A stretch of DNA of 64,000 nt from Parasphingopyxis sp. (GTDB taxonomy: Bacteria; Pseudomonadota; Alphaproteobacteria; Sphingomonadales; Sphingomonadaceae), in contig NZ_JANQNS010000014.1 in assembly GCF_028279465.1 (NCBI RefSeq), forward strand, positions 62,001 through 126,000. Direction: 5' to 3'. Shown here in pieces: positions 51,830-60,040 of this stretch. A program made the translations under genes and the position numbers. Position 1 is the stretch's first letter, and each line of letters starts with the position of its first letter. The notes beneath the pieces were generated by a model. That model was not told the DNA's origin and ran no database searches. It saw only the letters and a program-made list of their open reading frames with translations.

Positions 51830-52492
51830 ATGTTCAAGATGATTTACGGCCTGCTCAACGGGCAGGATATCAAGGAACTGCGCGAGATCATCGAAACCGC
51901 CACCTTTGTCGACGGCAAGATCAGCAATCCGCATTCGCTGGTAAAGAACAATCTGCATCTCAACGACGAGAAGGCCTATGAGCGATCCTCGACCATCATG
52001 TCGAACGCCCTTGTGCGCAACGAGGAGTTCCGCAACTTTGCCTTTCCGCGCAAGATCGCCCCGCCGCTGATCACGCGCTACGAGAAGGGCATGCATTACG
52101 GGCTCCATCCCGACATGGCCTTCATGCAATCGGTCGACGGCCCGGTGCGCTCCGATGTCAGCTGCACCATCTTTCTCGCCGATCCGAGCACCTATGAAGG
52201 CGGCTCGCTGCACGTGAAGCAGGCGGACGGCCATATGCGCTTCAAGGGCGAACTCGGCTCGGCAATCGTCTATCCGTCAACGACCCTGCATGAGGTCGAA
52301 GAGGTGACGAAGGGCGAGCGGATCGTCGGCATCACCTTTATCGAGAGCCAGGTCGCCGATCCGGCCAAGCGCGAAATTCTCCACGAACTCAACGACGTCG
52401 CGGCGCTCGAAGGCGCGAACATGTCCGCCGACAATTTCACGCGTATACAGACGGTTCAGCAAAACCTCTTCCGCCGCTGGGGCGAGTGCTAA
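51830..52492 (+). CDS. PKHD-type Fe(II)/2-oxoglutarate hydroxylase
   Basis: The 220-residue PiuC/YbiX-like dioxygenase has iron ligands HPDMAF (HxD) and a distal His in YPSTTLHEVEEV, followed by GERIVGITF with the Arg that binds 2-oxoglutarate. SCTIFLADPSTYEGGSL is the family core. In other bacteria such genes accompany TonB-dependent siderophore receptors, but none is here. It follows the sulfotransferase-like gene by 2 bp. Confidence 0.88.
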   Translation: MFKMIYGLLNGQDIKELREIIETATFVDGKISNPHSLVKNNLHLNDEKAYERSSTIMSNALVRNEEFRNFAFPRKIAPPLITRYEKGMHYGLHPDMAFMQSVDGPVRSDVSCTIFLADPSTYEGGSLHVKQADGHMRFKGELGSAIVYPSTTLHEVEEVTKGERIVGITFIESQVADPAKREILHELNDVAALEGANMSADNFTRIQTVQQNLFRRWGEC

Positions 52493-52499
52493 GCTCCCT

Positions 52500-53033
52500 T
52501 TAAGCCCCGCAATGCCATTCGGCGCGCATTTCGGTTTCGCCCTCCTGGCCCTCTTCGCGCACTACGACCGTCGCCGGTTTCACATTGACCGTTTCGACCA
52601 TCTCACCGTCGCCCTCTTCCGGCGTCACTTCGATCGCGATCGCGCCAGCGGTGAAGGTGCCGCCATCCCATAGCGTATCGGCCTCGCCGCCGAACTCGAA
52701 ATGGCGCATCGTGCCGTTCGGCAGCGCGATCGCATCGCCTTCGACGGCGACGAGCAGCGCTTTGCCATCCTCGACGACGCTGCAGCCTGCGCCCGGCTCC
52801 AGTTCGGCCTCGATAATGGCGTAGGAGATCGGCGCGAGCACTGGCTCCTGGGGTTCTTCAGGCGGCGCATCGACGGGTGTCAGCAGCGGCTGTTCGTCCT
52901 CGACACCCTCATCCGTCACACCATTGGTCGTGACTTCGGTTTCGCTGAGCTGGCCGTCACCACAGGCCGCCAACGCCAAGGCGCCGGCCATGACGACCCA
53001 GCTCCTGCCGGAGATACGCAACACTCGCCTCAT
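52500..53033 (-). CDS. Lipoprotein, unknown function
   Basis: The 177-residue protein has a signal ending A-L-A-A-C (Cys ~24) and an acidic, Pro-rich linker (~30-65). A strand-rich domain has Cys in GAGCSVVEDGK and a last Cys in EWHCGA, possibly disulphide-linked. No family is recognised. It is 16 bp downstream of folE on the same strand. Confidence 0.65.
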   Translation of the reverse strand: MRRVLRISGRSWVVMAGALALAACGDGQLSETEVTTNGVTDEGVEDEQPLLTPVDAPPEEPQEPVLAPISYAIIEAELEPGAGCSVVEDGKALLVAVEGDAIALPNGTMRHFEFGGEADTLWDGGTFTAGAIAIEVTPEEGDGEMVETVNVKPATVVVREEGQEGETEMRAEWHCGA

Positions 53034-53049
53034 ATGTTCGTTCGCTTCC

Positions 53050-53667
53050 CTAGTAGCCCATCAATGAGAGGACTTCCTTACGGCTTCTGTCGTCGTCAAG
53101 AAAGCATCCGAGCAACCGACTTGTGGTCATTCCAACGCCTGGCGTGCGCACGCCCCGCGCCGTCATGCAGCTATGGCTGGCCTCGATGACAACAGCGACG
53201 CCATGCGGCTCGAGATTATCCCAGATGCACTTGGCAACCTCTGCGGTCAGCCGTTCCTGCACCTGCAGCCGCCGTGCGAAGCCGTTCAACACCCGCGCCA
53301 GCTTCGAAATCCCGACGACGCGGTTCGTTGGCATATAGGCAATCGACGCCTTGCCGATGATCGGCGCCATATGATGTTCGCAATGCGATTGAAACGGAAT
53401 GTCTTTCAACAGCACAAGCTCGTCATAGCCGCCCACTTCCTCGAAGGTGCGCGCGAGATGCGTGGCCGGATCTTCCTCATAACCCTGGCAATATTCGCGC
53501 CAGGCCCGCGCCACGCGCTTGGGCGTATCGATCAGCCCCTCGCGCTCCGGATCGTCGCCGGCCCAGCGAATCAATGTGCGGATCGCGTCCTGCACATCGT
53601 CCGGCACGGGAATCTTGCCCGGCGCCTCGACGATATCGCCGTCCACCAATGGATCATAATCGCTCAT
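53050..53667 (-). CDS. folE: GTP cyclohydrolase I
   Basis: The 205-residue zinc enzyme makes dihydroneopterin triphosphate from GTP, the first step to folate. DIPFQSHCEHHMAPIIGKASIAY has the zinc Cys and His, SKLARVLNGFARRLQVQERL is the family signature, and the second zinc Cys is in SHSCMTARG. Length is typical. Confidence 0.97.
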   Translation of the reverse strand: MSDYDPLVDGDIVEAPGKIPVPDDVQDAIRTLIRWAGDDPEREGLIDTPKRVARAWREYCQGYEEDPATHLARTFEEVGGYDELVLLKDIPFQSHCEHHMAPIIGKASIAYMPTNRVVGISKLARVLNGFARRLQVQERLTAEVAKCIWDNLEPHGVAVVIEASHSCMTARGVRTPGVGMTTSRLLGCFLDDDRSRKEVLSLMGY

Positions 53668-53766
53668 AATGTCTCTTTTCCCAGAAATAGCGCTTTCATA
53701 CCAGAGCTAGGTACTCTTGACGCGAACGTAAAGCTGGCCGAACGTACAGTGGCAAAGGAGGATGCC

Positions 53767-54615
53767 ATGACCGCAATCACCGTCACCCCCTGCACCGGCC
53801 CCGGCGCCGAGATCGGCAATGTCGACCTGTCGCAGCCGCTCAGCGATGAAGATTTCGCCACGATCCGTCAGGCCTTTGCCGATCACGGCCTCATTTTCTT
53901 CCGCGATCAGACGATCACCCCGGAACAGCATATCGCCTTTGCCGAGCGCTGGGGCGATATCAACGTCAACCGCTTCTTCACGCCCGTCGATGGCTATCCT
54001 GAGATCGCGGAGGTCCGCAAAGAGCCCGATCAGAAGACCAATATCGGCGGCGGCTGGCACACCGATCATAGCTATGATCAGGAACCCGCCATGGGCTCCA
54101 TTCTCGTCGCGCGCGAGCTGCCGCCTGCAGGCGGCGACACGATGTTCGCCGATATGGCTGCCGCCTATGACGCTCTGGACGCGGAGACCAAGGCCAAGCT
54201 CGACGGGCTCGAGGCCGTGCATTCGAGCAAGCATATTTTCGGCGGCGAATCGGCCTATAAGGATAGCGGCGATGTCGGCGAGCGGCTGCACAATGCCGAT
54301 GCCGCCGATGCGCTCGACGATGTCGTCCACCCGGTCGTCATCACCCACCCGCTCTCGGGCAAGAAAATACTGTATGTGAACCCGGCCTTCACGCTGCGGA
54401 TCAAGGGCTGGACTCCCGAAGCCAGCCTCGCGCTGCTCGGCCCGCTTTACGGGCATGCGATGCAAGACGAATTCGTCACCCGCTTCGAGTGGAAGCCCGG
54501 TTCGATCGCCTTCTGGGACAATCGGGCGACCTGGCATTATGCGCTCAACGATTATCAGGGCGAACGCCGCCTGATGCATCGGATCACACTCGAAGGCTGC
54601 GCGCTGGCGGCGTGA
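53767..54615 (+). CDS. TauD/TfdA family dioxygenase
   Basis: The 282-residue Fe(II)/2-oxoglutarate enzyme has iron ligands in GGGWHTDHSY (HxD) and a distal His in NRATWHYALNDY, then an Arg in GERRLMHRITLEG for 2-oxoglutarate. IFFRDQTITPEQHIAFAERWG is the typical N-terminal region. The substrate may be taurine-like or other. I start at ATG 53767 behind AAAGGAGG. A palindromic repeat starts right after its TGA. Confidence 0.9.
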   Translation: MTAITVTPCTGPGAEIGNVDLSQPLSDEDFATIRQAFADHGLIFFRDQTITPEQHIAFAERWGDINVNRFFTPVDGYPEIAEVRKEPDQKTNIGGGWHTDHSYDQEPAMGSILVARELPPAGGDTMFADMAAAYDALDAETKAKLDGLEAVHSSKHIFGGESAYKDSGDVGERLHNADAADALDDVVHPVVITHPLSGKKILYVNPAFTLRIKGWTPEASLALLGPLYGHAMQDEFVTRFEWKPGSIAFWDNRATWHYALNDYQGERRLMHRITLEGCALAA

Positions 54616-54753
54616 TTTGTCAGACTCGACCTGTCGGTCGAGCGCCGCACCGGCCCGCTCCCCCTCCCGACCTCCCACAGGGTACACTTAATGGGAGGTC
54701 GGGAGGGGGAGCGGGCCGGTGCCGCGATTTTTCCGCCGAGGAAAAATTCTGAC
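54616..54753. repeat. Palindromic MITE-like repeat, copy 2
   Basis: The ends are TTTGTCAGA (54616-54624) and TTCTGAC (54747-54753), with a GC-rich ~29-bp stem whose two arms are separated by a loop containing CACAGGGTA. Compared with the copy at 12243-12381, the stem has different bases at several positions, changed on both arms. As there, it begins immediately after a TGA stop codon. Confidence 0.75.
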
Positions 54754-54831
54754 AAACAAACGCCCATAACTTCACACCGCTTCACACACCCCATGGCGCA
54801 AATTTCAGCGATACGCGCACCACGCCTCTCC

Positions 54832-55695
54832 TCACCGCCGATCCGCCTCGTCGCGTTCGTCGATAATCTGAAACTGCCTGGAGCGCTCGGCGCGGGCCCA
54901 GTCGAGGTCTGTCCAGCTCTCGCTCTGCTCCGGATCGAGATCGGAAATGTGGATATCGGCCGGGTCGGTGCGTGCGATGCGCAGCAGCTCGCGCGCCTTG
55001 TCGAACTGCGCGATCAAGGCTTTTTCATCGAGCGCCGCAACGAGCTCCCTGTGATCCATGGGTTCGTCGACTATGGCCAGCATCGCCTCTGCATCTTCCG
55101 GCCCCGCGCCCAGCGCATCGGCCAGCGCATCGAAGGCCGAGGCCGCGCGCCGCGCCGGCGCCATGGTCTCCTCGAAACGCGAAAGTTCGCGGTCGAGCCG
55201 CGACAGCGTCCATTGCAGATGGCGATTGTCATGGCGCAGCCGGTGGCCCGTCTCCTCGCCATGATAGACGATCGTTTCGGTCGTGCCGTTCATCGCCCGC
55301 TCCATCGCCTCGTCGGCCAGCCGGTCCCGCGCGATCAGACGCGCCGCATCCCAAAGCCTTGCGAAAAGCCGCCCCTCGGGCTTGCGGCGCAGATGATAGG
55401 CGGATTCGCGCGACAGCCCGACCTCGTCCGCGGCCGCCTTCACCGAACCCGTCGGCGAAAGCATAACGACGAACGCCCGCTGCCGCTCCGGCGTCCACCC
55501 GTCCGTCCGCCACCTGAGCTTCGCCTCATCCTCGGGCGACACCCCGCCGGCCGAGCGGACGCCATGGGTGACGCCATCCCAAAAGGCCTGGGTCTCGGCG
55601 TCGGTCGCGTAATCGGGGGTTGGAAGCTCGGGCGGCGCCGCGGACGCGTTATCGACGGGTTGAAGGGCGGATACGGATTCGGTTTTCTCAGTCAT
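54832..55695 (-). CDS. HTH-containing hypothetical protein of sphingomonad type
   Basis: The 287-residue soluble protein has a probable helix-turn-helix around residues 70-105 (MLSPTGSVKAAADEVGLSRE, then SAYHLRRKPEGRLF), similar to small-terminase or homeodomain-like HTHs. A long helical region follows with HRLRHDNRHLQWTLSRLDREL. The tail is acidic (DLDPEQSESWTDLDW). It may be a DNA-binding protein of phage origin retained in the chromosome; no partner gene is adjacent. Confidence 0.55.
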   Translation of the reverse strand: MTEKTESVSALQPVDNASAAPPELPTPDYATDAETQAFWDGVTHGVRSAGGVSPEDEAKLRWRTDGWTPERQRAFVVMLSPTGSVKAAADEVGLSRESAYHLRRKPEGRLFARLWDAARLIARDRLADEAMERAMNGTTETIVYHGEETGHRLRHDNRHLQWTLSRLDRELSRFEETMAPARRAASAFDALADALGAGPEDAEAMLAIVDEPMDHRELVAALDEKALIAQFDKARELLRIARTDPADIHISDLDPEQSESWTDLDWARAERSRQFQIIDERDEADRR

Positions 55696-55738
55696 GCGAC
55701 CGGAATAACCTATTTGGTTATGTGTAGGACAGTAGCAT

Positions 55739-55777
55739 CGTCATTGCGAGGGCCGCAGGACTGCGGCAATCCAGAGC
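55739..55777. repeat. Half copy of a CGTCATTGCGAG interspersed repeat
   Basis: CGTCATTGCGAG (55739-55750), a short GCCGCAG/CTGCGGC hairpin and CAATCCAGAGCCGCAG match the left half of the palindromic repeat at 59924-60015. The right half is missing. Confidence 0.6.
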
Positions 55778-55798
55778 CGCAGGCGATATCGCGACGCG

Positions 55799-56113
55799 TC
55801 AATCGTTCAAATTCAGCAGGCTACGGGTCCCGGCATCCAGGCCATCGGCCCGGGTGATGCAGACGATCCTGTCGGGAAAATGCTCGACGATCCGGACCTT
55901 CAGATCCTCGAAATGCTCGACAATCTGGACTGCCATATCGGGCGACGAGGAGCATGTGCCGACCACCTGCCAGCGTTCGTCTTCGAAATGATCGACGATC
56001 CTGATCTGGGTATCCGGAAAATGATCGACGATCTCGACCGCAATATCCGCTATCTGCGCATGCGCCGTGCTGGAGATGATGGAAGCAGCCGCCGCCAGAA
56101 CCAGATATTTCAT
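55799..56113 (-). CDS. Small secreted protein with four IV(D/E)HF(P/E)D repeats
   Basis: The 104-residue protein has a signal peptide (~1-19, ending AHA). The mature part has four near-identical units, IVDHFPD (28-34), IVDHFED (39-45), IVEHFED (64-70) and IVEHFPD (75-81). They are arranged as two pairs with 11-residue spacing, and two Cys (54 and 86) may be joined. The alternating Ile/Val and His/Asp pattern suggests a beta structure with a metal-like or acidic face. No family is recognised. It is the only gene between the HTH protein and tRNA-Arg. Confidence 0.65.
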   Translation of the reverse strand: MKYLVLAAAASIISSTAHAQIADIAVEIVDHFPDTQIRIVDHFEDERWQVVGTCSSSPDMAVQIVEHFEDLKVRIVEHFPDRIVCITRADGLDAGTRSLLNLND

Positions 56114-56268
56114 GCCATTTACCCCCCAATAGTCTCTCGCTCCACCGGCCTACACTATCCGCGACCGACAGGACATGAACAGCTTTCCTTGGTAAAACCG
56201 GCATGGCGAGAGAGACCGCTCCGGCCCAAAGTATACCGAGCGCAGCGAGGGACTTTGGGACGAAACTC

Positions 56269-56345
56269 TGGTGCGCCCGACAGGATTCGAACCTGTGGCC
56301 CCCGGATTAGGAATCCGATGCTCTATCCGACTGAGCTACGGGCGC
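56269..56345 (-). tRNA. tRNA-Arg (anticodon CCU)
   Basis: On the minus strand the 77-nt gene starts GCGCCCG, has a D arm (GCTC...GAGC), the anticodon loop TTCCTAA in a TCGGA/TCCGG stem (anticodon CCU), the T arm ACAGG/CCTGT with TTCGAAT, and ends CGGGCGC-A-CCA with an encoded CCA. A CCCAAAGT/ACTTTGGG palindrome lies just downstream (56225-56260). Confidence 0.95.
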
Positions 56346-56380
56346 TTCCGAGGCGCTGTTAGGCCTGCCCCGCCAGCGGG

Positions 56381-56857
56381 TCAATTGTCGCTTTTGGGCG
56401 GCCGGACAGGTAAGGGGAGCGGAGCGACTGGCACGCCGTCTTCGACCAGGGATTTGGCGTCCTCGATCGTCGTCTGGCCGTGGATCGGGCGTTCGTCGAT
56501 TTCGCCATCATGCATGGCGCGCGCCTCGTCCGCGAACTTGTCGCCGACATAATCTGAATTTTCGAGCGCCTTGGCCTGCTCTTTGGCGAGACTTTCCAGC
56601 ACGGCCTTCATCTGCGCCGGGTCGGGGTTCGTGTTAGAGACGGAAACGGCTTTGTCCCCTGCCACGCCGGAACCGTCCTTTTTGCGATTACCCTTCGTGC
56701 CGACCGCCGGGGCCATCAGCGCTTTGGAGATATCGCCCGAACCGCAGATCGGGCAACTGACCAGCCCTTTCTCGCGCTGCTCCTCATAGTCCGCGCTCGA
56801 GCCGAACCAGGCTTCGAAGACATGGTTGTCGCCGCATTGCAGGTCGAACACGATCAT
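56381..56857 (-). CDS. DUF1178 family protein
   Basis: The 158-residue protein has the family N terminus MIVFDLQCGDNHVFEAWFGSSADYEEQ followed by a CPICGS knuckle. With the first Cys this could form a partial zinc ribbon. The middle is a variable Lys/Asp-rich linker and the end a helix-rich region. Function unknown. It overlaps the nitrilase-like gene by 4 bp, as is common in alphaproteobacteria. Confidence 0.88.
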   Translation of the reverse strand: MIVFDLQCGDNHVFEAWFGSSADYEEQREKGLVSCPICGSGDISKALMAPAVGTKGNRKKDGSGVAGDKAVSVSNTNPDPAQMKAVLESLAKEQAKALENSDYVGDKFADEARAMHDGEIDERPIHGQTTIEDAKSLVEDGVPVAPLPLPVRPPKSDN

Positions 56858-57684
56858 ACCGCAGGCTCCGGCACGGCAAAGGCGCGGCGGTGGCGAAGGA
56901 CCGGGATACGCTTGCGAACCTCGTCGAGGAGAGCCAGGTCGATCTCGGCAAAGCCGACGCCCGTCCCCTCGCCCATGTCGAGCACTATCTCGCCCCAGGG
57001 ATCGACGACGAGGCTATGGCCGAACGTATCGCGGCCATCCTCGTGATGCCCATATTGCGCGGCGGCGATCACGAAGCCCGCGGACTCGATGGCGCGGGCG
57101 CGCATCAGCACATGCCAGTGCGCTTTTCCCGTCGGCACGGTGAAGGCGGCGGGGATGGCGAGCATGGTCGCCCCGCCGTCGCTCAGCGCGCGATAGAGAT
57201 CGGCGAAGCGCAGATCGTAACACACCGAGAGGCCGAGTGGCCCGAGCGGCGTATCGGCGATCACGGCCCGTTCGCCCGCATCATAGGTGGAGGATTCGCG
57301 CCAGCTCTCGCCGGTATCGAGATCGACATCGAACAGATGGATCTTGTCATAGCGCGCGCGGATTGCGCCGGTATCGTCGATCACAAAGCCGCGATTGACG
57401 AGGCGGGCCGGGTCGTTATCCGCGCGCAGGGCCAGCGAACCGAGATGCATCCAGATGCCCTGCTCCGCCGCCGCCTCGCGAACGGCCGCGAGCACCATGT
57501 CGTCGCTCTCGGTTGCGAGATGCGCCGCGGCGCGCTTGCGCTTCTGGTCGAGCAGCCCGCTCATTTCGGGCGTGAACAGCATGGCCGCGCCGCCCGCCTT
57601 GGCCTCGGCGATACCGTCCACCAGCGTTGCAGCGTTCGCGTCGGGATCGATCCCGCCATTCATCTGAAGGAGCGCGATACGCAT
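56854..57684 (-). CDS. Carbon-nitrogen hydrolase (nitrilase superfamily, Nit1-like)
   Basis: The 276-residue amidase has the catalytic triad: Glu in MLFTPEMSGLL, Lys in RYDKIHLFDV and Cys in LSVCYDLRFADLY. The sequence resembles deaminated-glutathione amidases (Nit1). I start at ATG 57684. The usual ribosome-binding region upstream is now the end of a 266-bp MITE inserted 3 bp before the start codon, which may change its expression. It is coupled to the DUF1178 gene. Confidence 0.9.
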   Translation of the reverse strand: MRIALLQMNGGIDPDANAATLVDGIAEAKAGGAAMLFTPEMSGLLDQKRKRAAAHLATESDDMVLAAVREAAAEQGIWMHLGSLALRADNDPARLVNRGFVIDDTGAIRARYDKIHLFDVDLDTGESWRESSTYDAGERAVIADTPLGPLGLSVCYDLRFADLYRALSDGGATMLAIPAAFTVPTGKAHWHVLMRARAIESAGFVIAAAQYGHHEDGRDTFGHSLVVDPWGEIVLDMGEGTGVGFAEIDLALLDEVRKRIPVLRHRRAFAVPEPAV

Positions 57685-57687
57685 ATA

Positions 57688-57953
57688 AGGGTCAGAACCT
57701 ATCAATCACACCGGCGTGGCGTCCAAATGGCGAACATATCGGGCCGAAGGACGCGCCGCGAAGGCTTAATGCCTTTGCAAGCGTTCTTCGGTTCGAGATG
57801 AAAGCCATTTGGACGTCCCTACGGGATTTGACCGAAATGGCCCATTGCGGCGTCAAAAAGTCTTGAAATATCGACATATTCCTACGCCTTTCTTCCTTGC
57901 ACTGGGCCATTTCGCCTCAAACCACGCCGGTGTGATTGATAGGTTCTGACCCT
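57688..57953. repeat. 266-bp MITE with 32-bp terminal inverted repeats and TA duplication
   Basis: The ends are perfect 32-bp inverted repeats (57688-57719 and 57922-57953), beginning AGGGTCAGAACC and flanked by TA (57686-57687 and 57954-57955). Two further inverted repeats are nested inside: GCGTCCAAATGGC with GCCATTTGGACG, and CGAAATGGCCCA with TGGGCCATTTCG. There is no transposase. TA target and perfect ends suggest mobilisation by an IS630-type enzyme. Its right end provides part of the grxC stop codon. Confidence 0.85.
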
Positions 57954-58210
57954 TAGCCCGCGAGCAGCGGGTCCAGCTCCCCGGCCGCGTCGAGCGCGGC
58001 GAGATCGTCCGACCCGCCGATATGCCGGTCGTCGATGAAAATCTGTGGCACGGTGCGCGCGCCATTGCTGCGGCCGAGCATCTCGTCGCGCTTGGCCGCG
58101 TTCATGGTGATGTCGGTTTCCTCAAACTCGACGCCTTTCGACGCGAGCAAATTCTTCGCGCGCGCGCAGTAGCCGCAAAGAAATTTCGTATAGATTTCGA
58201 CCTTCGCCAT
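57953..58210 (-). CDS. grxC: Glutaredoxin 3
   Basis: The 85-residue thiol oxidoreductase has the CGYC active site (residues 12-15), the cis-Pro loop RTVPQIFID and the glutathione-binding GGSDDLAALD. It has the usual length. The TAA stop at 57953-57955 is made from the MITE end and the TA duplication, so the original C terminus may have been one or a few residues different. Confidence 0.95.
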   Translation of the reverse strand: MAKVEIYTKFLCGYCARAKNLLASKGVEFEETDITMNAAKRDEMLGRSNGARTVPQIFIDDRHIGGSDDLAALDAAGELDPLLAG

Positions 58211-58241
58211 GTCCGCAATGTGTGGAGTGCGGCGGTACGCG

Positions 58242-58973
58242 TCAATAGTCGGCCTCTTCCGCCGTGCAGACCCGCGCCCAGCAGCGGACGTGCACTTCAG
58301 CCGCGCCCGCCTTTTTCAACGCCTTCGCACAGGCCGATGCGGTCGCCCCGCTCGTATAGACATCGTCGACCAAAACCACGGCTTTGCCGTCCAGCGCGTC
58401 GCGATGCCGGGGATTGACGGCAAAGGCACCGCGCACCGTTTTTGCCCGCTCTTTCGCCCCCATCGCTCGTAAATAGGGCGTCGCGCGTGTCCGCTCCAGC
58501 GCATTGAGATGCAGCCTGCCCCGGTCTTCTCCGGCCAGCGCCCGGGCGATCAGCGCCGACTGGTTGAACCCGCGCCGCCAGAGCCGGCCGCGATGCAGTG
58601 GCACGGGCACGATCGGCGCATGCTCCAACTCGTCCATATGTCGCTGCATCGATCCGGCTATGAGCCTGGCCAGCCCGATCCGCCCGCCATATTTGAGCCG
58701 CAGGGCAATCGTTCGCTCGACATCGCCATAGCGGACCGCTGCCCGCATCGTATCAAAAGGTGGCGGGTCGGCGAGGCACGCGCCGCAGATCACACCATCG
58801 CCGGCCGGCGTCGCCAGCGGAACGCCGCACTGATGGCAGCCCTGGTCCAGATGCTCGAGCTGGCTCCAGCAATCGATACAGAAGCGATCCGCGCCATCGA
58901 CGATCACACCGCAGGACGGGCAACGCGTCGGCAGCGCGAAATCGAGCACGGGTTTGGCAATTCGGGTGACCAT
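58242..58973 (-). CDS. ComF family protein (phosphoribosyltransferase-like)
   Basis: The 243-residue protein has an N-terminal zinc finger with four CxxC-type pairs (CPSCG, CIDC, CHQCG, CGAC). A phosphoribosyltransferase domain follows, with LVDDVYTSGATASACAKAL as the PRPP-binding signature. ComF proteins help single-stranded DNA handling during natural transformation. I start at ATG 58973; ATG 59003 is possible but overlaps the divergent gene. The usual operon continues with grxC. Confidence 0.85.
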   Translation of the reverse strand: MVTRIAKPVLDFALPTRCPSCGVIVDGADRFCIDCWSQLEHLDQGCHQCGVPLATPAGDGVICGACLADPPPFDTMRAAVRYGDVERTIALRLKYGGRIGLARLIAGSMQRHMDELEHAPIVPVPLHRGRLWRRGFNQSALIARALAGEDRGRLHLNALERTRATPYLRAMGAKERAKTVRGAFAVNPRHRDALDGKAVVLVDDVYTSGATASACAKALKKAGAAEVHVRCWARVCTAEEADY

Positions 58974-59001
58974 CTCGGGCAGAAGGTGCGAAGGGGCCGC
59001 C

Positions 59002-59901
59002 ATGACCATCTTGTCCCGCACTGTGCGGCCGGGCACAAGCCCCGCCATGGATTCCGCGCCCGCCGATACGCCCTTCGACCGCGCGCTGCGCCGCGTGCGC
59101 CGGGATCGCGCGGCGGCGCGCTGGGCGGAGCATGCCTTTCTGCAAGCGCACATGGCGGCGGAATTGCTCGAGCGGCTGGCGATGGTCCAGCGGGATTTTT
59201 CGCGTGCGCTGATCCTCGGTTATGCGGGCGAGGAATTGCCCGAAAGACTCTCGGCGATGGGGATCGATACCGTCACCGCCGATCCCGGCTATCGGCTCGC
59301 CCGGGGCGCGGGCGGCGTTCAGTGCGATGAAGACCGCCTGCCCTTCGCCGATGCGAGCTTCGATCTCGTCCTCTCGGCAGGCACGCTCGACACGGTCAAC
59401 GATCTGCCCGGCGCGCTCGCGCTGATTCGGCGATCGTTGAAGCCCGACGGCCTGTTTCTCGGCGCGTTTCTGGGCTCGGGCAGCCTGCCTATGCTGCGCC
59501 GGGCAATGATGGAGGGCGATCTCACTGGCGATATCAGCGCGCCGCGCATCCATCCGCAGATCGATATCCGGGCGGCCGGCGATCTGCTCGGGCGAGCCGG
59601 ATTCGCACTGCAGGTGGCCGATGGCGAGACGCTGACCGTGCGCTATCCGGGATTAATGCGTCTGGTGTCCGATCTACGCGGCTCGGCAAGTTCGAGCCTG
59701 TTACGCGGACCGCCACCCACGCGCATGGCGCTCGCAGCCGCCCATGCCGTTTTCGAAGCACAGCAAAGTGAGGGCAAGACGGCCGAAACCTTCGAAATCG
59801 TCTATCTGACAGGTTGGGCGCCAGCGCCCGATCAACCCAAGCCCGCCGCGCGGGGCAGCGGCACCGCTTCGCTGGCCAATGTCCTTAAAAAGCGCGGCTA
59901 G
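59002..59901 (+). CDS. SAM-dependent methyltransferase, NDUFAF5/BioC-like
   Basis: The 299-residue protein has an N-terminal FDRALRRVRRDRAA segment typical of NDUFAF5-like proteins. A degenerate motif I follows (LILGYAGEELPERL lacks the GxGxG). Then DEDRLPFADASFDLVLSAGTLDTVNDLPGAL and RSLKPDGLFLGAFLGSG. Eukaryotic NDUFAF5 hydroxylates an Arg in complex I; whether this protein methylates or hydroxylates is open. ATG 59002 has AAGGGG upstream; ATG 59047 is an alternative. Confidence 0.8.
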   Translation: MTILSRTVRPGTSPAMDSAPADTPFDRALRRVRRDRAAARWAEHAFLQAHMAAELLERLAMVQRDFSRALILGYAGEELPERLSAMGIDTVTADPGYRLARGAGGVQCDEDRLPFADASFDLVLSAGTLDTVNDLPGALALIRRSLKPDGLFLGAFLGSGSLPMLRRAMMEGDLTGDISAPRIHPQIDIRAAGDLLGRAGFALQVADGETLTVRYPGLMRLVSDLRGSASSSLLRGPPPTRMALAAAHAVFEAQQSEGKTAETFEIVYLTGWAPAPDQPKPAARGSGTASLANVLKKRG

Positions 59902-59923
59902 CGGGTCGGTGATTTGATAGAAT

Positions 59924-60015
59924 CGTCATTGCGAGGAGCAAAGCGACGAAGCAATCCAGAGCCGCAGACGCTGCCGCTAGCTGCTCTGGATTGCTTCGCT
60001 GCGCTCGCAATGACG
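59924..60015. repeat. CGTCATTGCGAG palindromic interspersed repeat
   Basis: CGTCATTGCGAG (59924-59935) and CTCGCAATGACG (60004-60015) are terminal inverted repeats. Inside, GAAGCAATCCAGAGC pairs with GCTCTGGATTGCTTC. A half copy is at 55739. This type of repeat is widespread in alphaproteobacterial genomes. It lies between two convergent genes. Confidence 0.75.
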
Positions 60016-60040
60016 GTTTTCAGCCTGATAGCATCATGCT

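Noticed and set aside
53173-53766. N-terminal extension of the TauD dioxygenase
   Set aside because: It lies antisense to folE; ATG 53767 has AAAGGAGG upstream and gives the family start.
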